Below, piece after piece: positions 16,053 through 24,190 of a DNA stretch of 64,000 nt. Both the position numbers and the translations under genes were made by a program. How positions within the stretch are numbered: position 1 is the stretch's first letter; every line of letters starts with the position of its first letter. The notes beneath the pieces are model-generated. The model searched no databases and had not been told where the DNA came from. It saw only the letters and a program-made list of their open reading frames with translations. The DNA is from an uncultured Collinsella sp. (lineage in GTDB: Bacteria; Actinomycetota; Coriobacteriia; Coriobacteriales; Coriobacteriaceae): positions 1 to 64,000 of the forward strand of contig URBQ01000002.1 of the NCBI GenBank assembly GCA_900546115.1, given 5' to 3'.

Positions 16053-16919
16053 ATGCTAACGATCGGGTGTCATCTTTCGACGACGAAGGGCTATCGGGCA
16101 ATGGGGGAGACGGCGTTGTCCATTGGTGCCAATACCTTTGCGTTCTTTACGCGCAACCCGCGCGGTGGCAAGGCAAAAGACCTTGACATGGATGACGTGG
16201 CGGCTCTGCGCGAGCTTATGGCGCAAAACGACTTTGGACCGCTGGTGGCGCATGCCCCGTATACCTATAACCCCTGCTCCGCTAAGGAGCGAGCGCGCGA
16301 GTTTGCCTTGGAGGCTATGGCGGAAGATTTGCAGCGTCTGGAAGCACTGCCCGGCAACTACTACAACTTCCATCCCGGTGCGCATGTGGGACAGGGGGCA
16401 GACGCCGGCATTCAGATGATTGTCGACACGCTGTGCCAGGTGATGTTTGAGGGACAGCAGACGACGGTATTGCTCGAGACCATGGCGGGTAAGGGCACCG
16501 AGGTGGGCCGTAGCTTTGAAGAGCTGGCGTGCATTATCGAGGGCGTTGCCGCCAAGTGTGCAGAGCTGTCCGATAAGCTGGGCGTTTGTTTGGACACCTG
16601 CCATGTGAGCGATGCCGGCTACGACATCATCCATGATCTGGACGGCGTACTCGACGAGTTCGACCGCGTGGTGGGTATCGACCGTTTGCGTGCCGTGCAC
16701 ATCAACGATTCGAAGAACCCCTGTGGCGCCCATAAAGATCGTCACGAGTGCATCGGCAAGGGATATCTTGGCAGCGAGGAGTTTGGCGGCGGTATGCAGG
16801 TTATACAGAATATTGTATCGAATAGCCGCTTGCGCGCATTGCCATTCATTTTGGAGACACCGAACGAACTTGCAGGTTATGCGGCTGAAATCAAACTGTT
16901 AAGGTCGTTGCAGCAGTAA
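16053..16919 (+). CDS. nfo: Endonuclease IV (AP endonuclease)
   Basis: Zinc enzyme that cuts DNA at abasic sites in base-excision repair. The 288 residues fit the family. Metal ligands are visible in YNFHPGAHVGQG, LLETMAGKG, VCLDTCHVSDAGYD and RLRAVHINDSKNPCGAHKDRHECIG (read in parts). The ATG follows GGGGGAGCTGGAG. A long inverted repeat lies just upstream. Confidence 0.95.
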   Translation: MLTIGCHLSTTKGYRAMGETALSIGANTFAFFTRNPRGGKAKDLDMDDVAALRELMAQNDFGPLVAHAPYTYNPCSAKERAREFALEAMAEDLQRLEALPGNYYNFHPGAHVGQGADAGIQMIVDTLCQVMFEGQQTTVLLETMAGKGTEVGRSFEELACIIEGVAAKCAELSDKLGVCLDTCHVSDAGYDIIHDLDGVLDEFDRVVGIDRLRAVHINDSKNPCGAHKDRHECIGKGYLGSEEFGGGMQVIQNIVSNSRLRALPFILETPNELAGYAAEIKLLRSLQQ

Positions 16920-16980
16920 TGACTGTCATAAAGTGGAGTGCTCCATTCACGTTATGGGTTTGTTTCAATCAGTTTTCTAA

Positions 16981-17009
16981 TTGCGGATTCTTCCAAGCGG
17001 GTGCATAAT
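16981..17009 (+). promoter_or_regulatory. Promoter of the amino acid ABC importer
   Basis: TTGCGG (16981-16986) and CATAAT (17004-17009) are separated by exactly 17 bases, 58 bases before the substrate-binding protein start. Confidence 0.5.
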
Positions 17010-17066
17010 AACCCTCAGTTTTTGCAGGCCCCTGAATCACGTGGGGTCATTGGAAGGAGACTGATT

Positions 17067-17927
17067 ATGAAGCTCAAGAAGCTTGGCGCATTTGCCGCCA
17101 CGGGCGCCATGGCACTCGCCCTCGCACTGACGGGCTGCGGCTCGTCCAACGTCACCTCTGGTTCCGATGCCGGTTCCAGCAGCTCTGACAACGCGAAGGT
17201 CGAGAAGGTCGATGGCTCCAAGGAGTACGCGCTCGTCAAGGACGGTACGCTGACCGTCGGCACCTCTGCCGAGTACGCTCCGTTTGAGTACAAGGACGAC
17301 AACGGCGACTACCAGGGCTTTGACCTTGAGCTCATCAAGGCTATCGGTGACAAGCTGGGTCTGGATGTCGAGTACGTCAACAACGACTTCGACACGCTCG
17401 TCCCCGGCGTTGCTTCGGGCGCCAAGTATGACGTTTCCATCGCGGCTATCACCGACACGCCCGAGCGTGAGAAGGAAGTCGCTTTCTCCGATTCCTACTA
17501 CATGGACGATCAGGCTATCGTGACCAAGGTCGATAACACCGACATCACGGCCGACAACTACAGCGAGAAGCTCAACAACGCCGACGCTACCATCATCGTC
17601 CAGTCTGGATCGACCGCCGAGGCCTTTGCCCAGGAGAACTTCCCCAAGGCCAAGATCGTCCCCTACAAGGACGCCACCGAGTGCTTCAGCGCCCTGCAGT
17701 CCGATAAGGGCGATGCCGTAGTCACCAACCGCTCCGTTGCCAGCCAGCTGACCGCCGAGCAGTTCAACACCTGCCAGACCATCAAGCAGGTCAGCACCGG
17801 CGAGGAGTACGCCATCGCCATCAACCAGGGCAACACCAAGCTCAAGGACGACATCAACCAGGCCATCAAGGACCTGACCGACGACGGTACCGTTGACGCC
17901 CTCATGGCTAAGTACAACATCAAGTAA
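17067..17927 (+). CDS. Amino acid ABC transporter substrate-binding lipoprotein
   Basis: A 286-residue lipoprotein; the lipobox is ALTGC at about residues 22-26, followed by a Ser/Gly-rich linker. The type 3 binding fold is shown by GTLTVGTSAEYAPFEYKDDN and GFDLELIKAIGDKLG, typical of polar amino acid binders (GlnH/HisJ type). The ATG at 17067 follows GGAAGGAGA. It is followed by permease and ATPase genes. The specific ligand is unknown. Confidence 0.92.
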   Translation: MKLKKLGAFAATGAMALALALTGCGSSNVTSGSDAGSSSSDNAKVEKVDGSKEYALVKDGTLTVGTSAEYAPFEYKDDNGDYQGFDLELIKAIGDKLGLDVEYVNNDFDTLVPGVASGAKYDVSIAAITDTPEREKEVAFSDSYYMDDQAIVTKVDNTDITADNYSEKLNNADATIIVQSGSTAEAFAQENFPKAKIVPYKDATECFSALQSDKGDAVVTNRSVASQLTAEQFNTCQTIKQVSTGEEYAIAINQGNTKLKDDINQAIKDLTDDGTVDALMAKYNIK

Positions 17928-17948
17928 AATAGTCACTTGATTGCGCGC

Positions 17949-17979
17949 GGGCCCTTTCCGTTTTGCGGAGAGGGCCTTT
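17949..17979 (+). terminator. Hairpin between binding protein and permease
   Basis: GGCCCT and AGGGCC flank a second CCG/CGG stem, followed by TTTG. Because the permease and ATPase follow on the same strand, it probably lowers transcription of the membrane genes relative to the binding protein. Confidence 0.6.
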
Positions 17980-18044
17980 GCGCTTCTCTTGACGGAGAGC
18001 GTTTCCGTCTCGTTTTGCCGGCAACTTCTACGATAGGAGCCACC

Positions 18045-19406
18045 TTGTCTCGACTGAACAAAGGGGCCGCGGAGCAGCGTTTTCCACTGCCCGCCTTGCT
18101 CAAAAAGCTAGCCTGCGTCATGGCCGTGGCGCTCGCGCTGGTGTGCGCGGGGGCATATGCGCCCACGACCGCCCAGGCGCTTGAGACCGCAAAGATCACC
18201 GCCCGACCCAACACCGGTTCGGGCAGCGCTGTGGTCGGCGGCACCGAGACGCGAATTACCTGGGAAGTTCAGGCCGATGCCGACGAGGAGCTGAGCGGTC
18301 TTTCGCTGACGTTTGTCGACGGCACGACGTTTGGTGCCGATGACACGCGATTGACGATGCTCTCGGGCGATGACCTCATGGACCGTACGCCCATGAAGCC
18401 TACGTGCAAGGTCGATGGCCAGACGCTCAAGATCGATTTTGGCGAGACGGCTCCGGCCGGCGGCTATTTCCGTGTCGAGGTCTACGGCGTGACCTTCCCC
18501 GTCGAGGGCGGCGACGAGGCTTTTAGCGGCACCTACACGTTGGCTGACGGTTCAACCAAGAAGATCTCCAAGATTCCTTCCGTCGAGATTAAGGGCGTGA
18601 CGGCATTCGATAACTTCCTGGCCGACCTTAAGGAGCAGCCGTGGGTCGAGGCATGGAATTCCAACATGTTCCTTCGCCTGTTCCTGAACCCGGTCATTTT
18701 GGTTCAGAGCCTGCCGATCGTCTTCAAAGGCTTCCTCATGTCGCTCTCGATCGTGCTCGTGGCATTTCCGTTGGCCATTCCCTTTGGCTTTGCCTTGTCA
18801 CTCATGCGCATCTCCAAGTCGCGCATCCTGCGTTGCCTTGCCGGCATCTATGTGAATATCATCCGCGGTACGCCGGCGTTCCTGCAGATCTACATCGCGT
18901 TCTTTGGCCTGCCGCTGGCCGGCGTCAAGGTTGACGATTATGTGCTGGGCGTCATCGTCATGGCCATGAACTCGTCCGCCTACCTGTGCGAGATCTTCCG
19001 CGCCGGTATTCAGTCGATCCCCAAGGGCCAAAACGAGGCCGCGCGCTCGCTGGGCATGAACGCCTTCCAGACGCTGCTCTACGTTATGATTCCGCAGACG
19101 TTCCGCAATGTCCTGCCTACGCTGACCAGCGAGTTTATCCTGCTTTACAAGGATACGTCGCTGCTCGCGGCCGTGGGCGTGGTCGAGATCGTCATGAACG
19201 CCCGTACCATCGTGGCCACGACGGGTTCCATTACGCCGTATGTGGTTGCCGCGCTGTTCTACCTGGTCATCACCCTGCCGCTTGCTCGCTTGGTGAGCGG
19301 TCTTGAGGCGAGGCTTCTGGGGACGGCCGAAACCAAGAAGAAGCGTCCCGCCAAGAGCGCTGGACAGGTCGTCGCGACGCCCGCCGACCACATCGCCGGT
19401 CTGTAA
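18045..19406 (+). CDS. Amino acid ABC permease with N-terminal extracytoplasmic domain
   Basis: A 453-residue fusion. Residues about 20-45 form a signal/anchor ending TTAQALE; residues 45-195 are a soluble beta-rich domain of unknown family (GTETRITWEVQADADEEL). From about residue 215 there is a HisM/GlnP-type permease with the EAA loop EAARSLGMNAFQTLLYVMIP. Normal permeases of this family have about 220 residues. The TTG start at 18045 follows AGGAGCCACC; an earlier start at 17937 would begin inside the upstream terminator. Confidence 0.85.
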   Translation: MSRLNKGAAEQRFPLPALLKKLACVMAVALALVCAGAYAPTTAQALETAKITARPNTGSGSAVVGGTETRITWEVQADADEELSGLSLTFVDGTTFGADDTRLTMLSGDDLMDRTPMKPTCKVDGQTLKIDFGETAPAGGYFRVEVYGVTFPVEGGDEAFSGTYTLADGSTKKISKIPSVEIKGVTAFDNFLADLKEQPWVEAWNSNMFLRLFLNPVILVQSLPIVFKGFLMSLSIVLVAFPLAIPFGFALSLMRISKSRILRCLAGIYVNIIRGTPAFLQIYIAFFGLPLAGVKVDDYVLGVIVMAMNSSAYLCEIFRAGIQSIPKGQNEAARSLGMNAFQTLLYVMIPQTFRNVLPTLTSEFILLYKDTSLLAAVGVVEIVMNARTIVATTGSITPYVVAALFYLVITLPLARLVSGLEARLLGTAETKKKRPAKSAGQVVATPADHIAGL

Positions 19407-19418
19407 GGAGGTCCTATC

Positions 19419-20171
19419 ATGAGCGAAACCAATAACTCGAACGAGGTCGTCGTCAGCATCAAGAATCTCCAGAAGGCCTTTGGCGACAACGTGGTCCTGC
19501 GCGATATCGATCTGGATGTGCACAAGGGTGAGGTCGTTGTGGTCTTGGGCCCCTCGGGCTCGGGCAAGTCGACGATGCTTCGCTGCATCAATCGTTTGGA
19601 GCATCCCACGAGTGGCTCGATTATCGTTGAGGGCGTGGATGTGTGCGCCAAGGGTGTCGACCTCAACAAAGTGCGTACGCACCTGGGCATGGTCTTTCAG
19701 CAGTTCAACCTGTTCCCGCACCTGTCGGTCAAAAAGAACGTCATGCTTGCGCAGCAAAAGGTGCTCAAGCGCAGCAAGGAAGAGGCCGAGAAGATCGCCG
19801 TCGAGGAGCTCACCAAGGTCGGTCTTGCCGAGCGCATCGACTTTATGCCGAGCCAGCTCTCGGGCGGTCAGCAGCAGCGCGTGGCGATCGCCCGCGCCCT
19901 GTCGATGAACCCTCACGTCATGCTCTTTGACGAGGCCACGTCGGCGCTCGACCCCGAGCTTGTTCGCGACGTCCTGGGCGTCATGCGCGACCTGGCACGT
20001 GATGGCATGACTATGATCGTGGTGACGCACGAGATGGGCTTTGCCCGCGATGTCGCCGACCGCGTCGTCTTTATGGACGGTGGCGTTATCGTGGAAGAGG
20101 GTACGCCGAGCGAGGTCTTCGACCACCCCAAGAGCGAGCGCACCAAGGCGTTCTTGGGCAATATCTCGTAG
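19419..20171 (+). CDS. glnQ: Polar amino acid ABC transporter ATP-binding protein
   Basis: A 250-residue ATPase of the GlnQ/HisP family. Walker A is GPSGSGKST, the Q-loop is VFQQFNLFPHLSV, the signature is LSGGQQQR and Walker B is HVMLFDEATSALD. It energises the permease encoded immediately upstream (12 bases apart). The gene symbol marks the family; glutamine specificity is not shown. Confidence 0.93.
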   Translation: MSETNNSNEVVVSIKNLQKAFGDNVVLRDIDLDVHKGEVVVVLGPSGSGKSTMLRCINRLEHPTSGSIIVEGVDVCAKGVDLNKVRTHLGMVFQQFNLFPHLSVKKNVMLAQQKVLKRSKEEAEKIAVEELTKVGLAERIDFMPSQLSGGQQQRVAIARALSMNPHVMLFDEATSALDPELVRDVLGVMRDLARDGMTMIVVTHEMGFARDVADRVVFMDGGVIVEEGTPSEVFDHPKSERTKAFLGNIS

Positions 20172-20196
20172 CCGCTTTATATGACTGACATAGCAG

Positions 20197-20233
20197 AAAA
20201 CGGGAGCTGGATGTGATCCGGCTCCCGTTTTTT
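20197..20233 (+). terminator. ABC importer operon terminator
   Basis: AAAACGGGAGC pairs with GCTCCCGTTTT around a 13-base loop and ends in TTTTTT. Confidence 0.88.
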
Positions 20234-20289
20234 GTTGGGATGCGAATGTGTTTTGGTGCAGAGCGCGTTACGGGCGGAGCTCATTGCCG

Positions 20290-20709
20290 CTAGGCGAGCT
20301 CGGCTCCAAGGGCGCGGCAGGCCGCCTCGCCCTCATCGTCGGGGGCGTCGTAGCAAATGACGGAATCGACGACGTTGACACCCGCCTCGTCGGCGTCGGC
20401 CTTCCAGTTGTCCATCCACTCGCCCTCGGCCCACGAATAGGAGCCAAAGAGGACGACCTTCTTGTCGCCGAGGGTCTCCTTGACCTCGTCCCACATAGGC
20501 TGAAACTCGTCATACTCAAGCTCCTCGGAGCCCATGGCGGGGCAGCCGAAGGCGAAGGCATCATATTCGGCGGCCTTGTCGGCAGAGAAGTCGGCGCAGG
20601 GGATGACCTCAGTCTCGGCCCCCGCGGACGTGGCGCCTTCGACGACGAGGTTTGCCATGGCCTCGGTATTGCCCGTGCCGCTCCAGTAGACGACGGCGGT
20701 CTTGCTCAT
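20290..20709 (-). CDS. Flavodoxin
   Basis: A 139-residue short-chain flavodoxin carrying FMN. The phosphate loop is YWSGTGNTEAMA, followed by GCPAMGSEELE and GSYSWAEGEWM, which cradle the flavin. Flavodoxins replace ferredoxin under iron limitation. The upstream gene on the same strand is a DUF3793 protein; pairing of the two is frequent in anaerobes. Confidence 0.93.
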   Translation of the reverse strand: MSKTAVVYWSGTGNTEAMANLVVEGATSAGAETEVIPCADFSADKAAEYDAFAFGCPAMGSEELEYDEFQPMWDEVKETLGDKKVVLFGSYSWAEGEWMDNWKADADEAGVNVVDSVICYDAPDDEGEAACRALGAELA

Positions 20710-20754
20710 GTTTTGTCCTTTCGGTCGTGCGGCGCTTGCCGCGGCTTGTACGTT

Positions 20755-21459
20755 CTATCGGGTTGCCTGGGCAAGTTGCGCCAGGCTGCAGCCCTGCTGA
20801 TAGATAAAAGTGAAGTATTGGGTGCAGGCACGGTAGGCATCAAACGTCGCAAGCGCCTGCTCGACATTTGCGTAGACCTTCCAGGCCCCAAAGACCTTGT
20901 AGTTCTCGCCGCGCTGGACGATAAACTGATGGACATCTTCGTAGGGATAGCCCAAAAAATAGCCAATTTCGTGGGGAAACTCGCACATGCACCCCGTATC
21001 GCAGTGCCTATTTCGCGCGAGTGCGCACACGCTGTCGTCATAGGCGCTTTCTGCGGCATTGCTGCTTGCCAGCGTGATGCGCGCGGCGAGATGCACCAGG
21101 GATGCGGGCAGGTTGTGGACATCGTAACCTTCGGCGGCAAGCGCCGTTGTGGCGCGGGGGTCGGAGAGGTATCGCATGAGGTCCGCAGGGCGGTACACAT
21201 AGATGAGTGCTCCGCAGGGGCGCCAGACCAAAACGCTCATATGGATCTCGAGCGGCTGGAGCTCGCGGTTGCATTGGGCTATGACGGCGAGCAGGCGAGA
21301 GCGTCGCTCTTCGATATGGGCGGCGCCGGGCTTTCCGTTTTGGTTGGCGTAGACGCCTGGATAGGTAAAGAGCGATGCCGGCTTGATGCCCGCGAGCGTG
21401 GGAGAGCAGTTGCGCACGACTGCCGCCTGAAACGTTGGGATGTCTATGGTTCGAGTCAC
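20755..21459 (-). CDS. DUF3793-family protein
   Basis: A 234-residue cytoplasmic protein of DUF3793. The family block CEFPHEIGYFLGYPYEDVHQ is intact, followed by GAWKVY. Function is unknown. It sits 45 bases upstream of the flavodoxin gene in the same direction, which suggests a shared response to iron supply. The upstream segment GTTAGCCTAGGAAAAC (21483-21498) is vaguely like half of a DtxR-type box. Confidence 0.8.
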   Translation of the reverse strand: MTRTIDIPTFQAAVVRNCSPTLAGIKPASLFTYPGVYANQNGKPGAAHIEERRSRLLAVIAQCNRELQPLEIHMSVLVWRPCGALIYVYRPADLMRYLSDPRATTALAAEGYDVHNLPASLVHLAARITLASSNAAESAYDDSVCALARNRHCDTGCMCEFPHEIGYFLGYPYEDVHQFIVQRGENYKVFGAWKVYANVEQALATFDAYRACTQYFTFIYQQGCSLAQLAQATR

Positions 21460-21551
21460 GGCGTTCCTTACGGATCTAAACTGTTAGCCTAGGAAAACTT
21501 ATACACGAAAGTAAGCCATGGTCAACAAAAAAGTTTGAAGAGGGAAACTAA

Positions 21552-21605
21552 TTGACCGAACAGACATGATTTTGGGTTAAGATGGGGGCACCCCATGGGG
21601 GTATC
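21552..21605 (+). promoter_or_regulatory. Promoter with CsoR-like operator
   Basis: TTGACC at 21552-21557 is a good -35, with a TTAAGAT-like -10 near 21577-21583 at loose spacing (18-20 bases). Directly downstream, CACCCCATGGGGGTATC (21589-21605) is a G/C-tract palindrome closely resembling copper-sensing CsoR operators. It precedes a copper-chaperone-like gene. Confidence 0.5.
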
Positions 21606-21633
21606 TAGATAGTGCTACTTGAAAGGGGAGCGC

Positions 21634-22017
21634 ATGAGTGACTTGCTCAACCCTGCGAATCTCATCGTGCTGGCCGTCATTGCCGTCGGCATGTTTTTTG
21701 GACTGCGTCGCATTGCCGCTTCGACACACGGGAAGAGTTGCTGCAGCGATGGTACGAGCGGCAAGAAGGCCAAAAAGGTTGTTGTGGTGGATACCGATGC
21801 GTCACACTATCCCTATAGCGATGAGCTGCTCATCGGCGGCATGAGCTGTGACGGCTGCGCTCAGAACGTAGCCAATGCCCTCAATGCGCTGGATGGCGTG
21901 TGGGCAACGGTGACGTATGCGGACCACACGGCACGCGTGCGCTCTAAGCAGCCGGTTGATCGTGGTGTCCTCGAGACGGCCGTGAAAGACGCGGGCTACT
22001 ACGTCATGACGCTGTAA
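21634..22017 (+). CDS. Membrane-anchored heavy-metal-associated domain protein
   Basis: A 127-residue protein. Residues 8-26 form one membrane helix, followed by CCSDGTSGKKAKK. The C-terminal 65 residues are a heavy-metal-associated domain with GMSCDGCAQNV, the CxxC copper site. Anchoring of such a domain without a P-type ATPase in the same gene is unusual. The ATG at 21634 follows AAAGGGGAGC. No copA is present in the window. Confidence 0.85.
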   Translation: MSDLLNPANLIVLAVIAVGMFFGLRRIAASTHGKSCCSDGTSGKKAKKVVVVDTDASHYPYSDELLIGGMSCDGCAQNVANALNALDGVWATVTYADHTARVRSKQPVDRGVLETAVKDAGYYVMTL

Positions 22018-22043
22018 GCGCCGCCCTGGATGCGCTTCCTTGG

Positions 22044-22481
22044 CTAGGCTCGTCCGCGCAGTTCGATGTCTTGGATGTCGTCGAAGTCGATGACGATGTC
22101 TCGGAGCTTGAGGAGCTTGAAGGCGGGGAGCGCCTCGTCGAGGATGCCGGTGCGGCTGCGATAGCCGTATGTATCGTAATAGGTGACACGAACCAAGTCG
22201 CCACGTTTGAGACCCTCGAGCTTTTTCGAAAGCTCGAGGGCTTTTTCTTCCGTGAGCTCACGTTTTGACTCGACGGTGATTTCCTGCTTGCGCACGAGTT
22301 CGTAGTATCCCGTGAGGGCGGCAAAGGGCATAAACTGCGCGGCGCGGTTGGCGCGCACGGCACCGTTGGCAGTGAGCTTGGGGTCGGCGGCGCGGCGCCT
22401 GCCCTCGGGGTCCGCCAGGCGCTCGAAGGCGGTCGGCGGGCGCACGGGCTGTTGTTTGGGTTTAGGCACGGTGTCCTCCAA
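22044..22481 (-). CDS. YolD-like protein
   Basis: A 145-residue protein of the YolD family, which accompanies UvrX/YqjW-type Y-family polymerases in Gram-positive bacteria. The family core is RAAQFMPFAALTGYYELVRK and RGDLVRVTYYD. The start overlaps the end of the polymerase gene by 20 bases, so translation is coupled. It probably assists the polymerase in SOS mutagenesis (known association; exact role unsettled). Confidence 0.88.
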   Translation of the reverse strand: MEDTVPKPKQQPVRPPTAFERLADPEGRRRAADPKLTANGAVRANRAAQFMPFAALTGYYELVRKQEITVESKRELTEEKALELSKKLEGLKRGDLVRVTYYDTYGYRSRTGILDEALPAFKLLKLRDIVIDFDDIQDIELRGRA

Positions 22482-23967
22482 CTTGGTCGTTGCGTTCGCG
22501 CGCGGTGGCGCCGGCGGTAAAGCTTAATCCCTTGACGAGCGCGTTCTTGCCGTACTTGCCTTTCACGGCCAGGACGGCGCGCGCCAGGTCGCGCTCGCGC
22601 TCATCGGCCTCGATATCGCTGAACAGATCGATGGTGGTAAATTCCTCGGGCATGAGGTTGCCAAATCCAAGGTTGATACGCTTGACCGGTCGTTTGGGAT
22701 CGACTGTTTGTGCCCAAAGGTCATCGAAATACCCCATGATCTTCTTAAACGAATTAGTGCGCTCGGGCAGCTTTCGCGAGGCGTTGGAGTGCGCAAAGAG
22801 CGCGGCATAGCCACCACGCGGTTTGCCGCCGTGTTCGCCCACAAAGATGCCATCGATTGCCTGCGCTTCGCGCACCAGGCGACGCCTTTCGTCATCGCGC
22901 TGGACGGGCTTGGGAGCACGGGGCGCGAGCTCGGGGCCGGCAGTTGCGGTGGGTTCGATGCTCGATGTGCTCGAGCGCAGGTGTCCGCAGCCGTCTATAT
23001 ACTGCGCCGTGCCGCTGGCGTTGAGCCGGCGTATGTCGGCGCGCTCGCTCGCGTAGCCCACAAAGAGCGAGATGCTGTCGCAGACCACGTGCTTATCGAC
23101 TAGATCCAACACGGCGTTGTCGACCATTTCGCGCAAGACGGTGTAGGCCTGCTCGTAGGCATAGCCCTTCGAGAGCACCTGTCCTGTGGTGGTCGAGGTC
23201 GCTTGCGGGCGATAGGCTTGGATATCGGCGATGGTTGTCGGCTCGCGCCCGAAGGCGTGGTCGATGAGATATTCGGCATTGACGCCGAGTTCGTCGTAGA
23301 GCAGGTTCTCGTCGAGTGCGGCGACGCCCATCAGGTCGTAGACGCCGTATTTCTCGAGACGGGCCGCCACGCCGGGGCCGATGCCCCAGATGTCGGTGAT
23401 GGGGCGATGGGGCCAGATCTCCTTGCGAAAGATCTCGTCGTCGAGTACGCCAATGCGGCTGGCTACGTGCTTGGCGGTGATGTCGAGCGCCACCTTGGCC
23501 TGGAATAGGTTGGGGCCGATACCGACCGTCGCCGTGATGCCGGTGCGCCCCAAGACCTCGTCGCGCAACATGCAGGCGAACCCTTCGGCATCGGTGTGAT
23601 AAAGGTCCAGATAGGGCGTCACGTCGATAAAGCACTCATCGATGGAGTAGACGTGCACGTCTTGGGGGCTGACGTATTCCAGATAGACGCCGTAGATTTG
23701 CGCCGACACCTCCATGTAGTGCTGCATGCGCGGCACTGCTTTGATGTAGTCGATGCCGTCGGGAATCTCGAATAGACGGCAGCGGTTGTGTATCCCGAGG
23801 TCCTTCATGGTCTGCGTGATAGCGAGACAGATGGTCGTGCGTCCGCGCGATTCGTCGGCAACGACCAGGTTGGTGGTGAGCGGATCGAGCCCACGATCGA
23901 CGCACTCGACGCTGGCATAAAACGTCTTGAGGTCGATGCAGATGTAGGTGTGCTGCTCGTGCTCCAT
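22462..23967 (-). CDS. Y-family DNA polymerase (UmuC/UvrX type)
   Basis: A 501-residue translesion polymerase. Catalytic acidic residues are visible in YICIDLKTFYASVE and YSIDECFID; the helix-hairpin-helix ITDIWGIGPGVAARLEKYG follows. It is longer than DinB, as in the UvrX/YqjW group, and forms an operon with yolD. The ATG follows GGGAGGCTCGG. Two LexA-type boxes lie in its promoter, so induction by DNA damage is expected. Confidence 0.93.
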   Translation of the reverse strand: MEHEQHTYICIDLKTFYASVECVDRGLDPLTTNLVVADESRGRTTICLAITQTMKDLGIHNRCRLFEIPDGIDYIKAVPRMQHYMEVSAQIYGVYLEYVSPQDVHVYSIDECFIDVTPYLDLYHTDAEGFACMLRDEVLGRTGITATVGIGPNLFQAKVALDITAKHVASRIGVLDDEIFRKEIWPHRPITDIWGIGPGVAARLEKYGVYDLMGVAALDENLLYDELGVNAEYLIDHAFGREPTTIADIQAYRPQATSTTTGQVLSKGYAYEQAYTVLREMVDNAVLDLVDKHVVCDSISLFVGYASERADIRRLNASGTAQYIDGCGHLRSSTSSIEPTATAGPELAPRAPKPVQRDDERRRLVREAQAIDGIFVGEHGGKPRGGYAALFAHSNASRKLPERTNSFKKIMGYFDDLWAQTVDPKRPVKRINLGFGNLMPEEFTTIDLFSDIEADERERDLARAVLAVKGKYGKNALVKGLSFTAGATARERNDQVGGHRA

Positions 23968-23980
23968 CCGAGCCTCCCAT

Positions 23981-24011
23981 CAAACACATGTTCTTATCGA
24001 ATACCTGTTCG
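23981..24011 (-). promoter_or_regulatory. Two tandem SOS (LexA) boxes
   Basis: CAAACACATGTTCT (23981-23994) and CGAATACCTGTTCG (23998-24011) both fit the Gram-positive LexA pattern CGAAC-N4-GTTCG with one or two mismatches each. They are 17 bases apart centre to centre and lie 14 bases before the polymerase start. A weaker third half-site (CCTGCTCG) follows near 24018. Confidence 0.75.
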
Positions 24012-24041
24012 ATAATACCTGCTCGACCGGACACCGTCAAA

Positions 24042-24062
24042 ACCTGCCCCTTTTTGGCAGGT
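24042..24062. repeat. Small hairpin repeat with AACCTGCCCC core
   Basis: ACCTGCC and GGCAGGT flank a seven-base loop ending in a T-run. It may serve as a small terminator, and its AACCTGCCCC core resembles the dispersed AACCTGTCCC elements at 24726, 58224 and 59435. Confidence 0.45.
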
Positions 24063-24190
24063 ATGGTCGTGCGGCTGCATCGGGTTTTTAACGCAGCCCT
24101 AAAGAGTGCGTAACAGCTCGGAAAAGCTCGCTTCGTAGCATGAGGCTAACGATTGATACCACCATAAAGCACGGAAGGGTTGTGGGGATA

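Noticed and set aside
16938..17066. N-terminal extension of the binding protein
   Set aside because: The ATG at 17067 has GGAAGGAGA and starts a perfect lipoprotein signal; the extension crosses the promoter.
18798..20126. 442-codon minus-strand ORF opposite the ABC permease and ATPase
   Set aside because: It spans two well-supported genes on the other strand and reads as low-quality antisense sequence.
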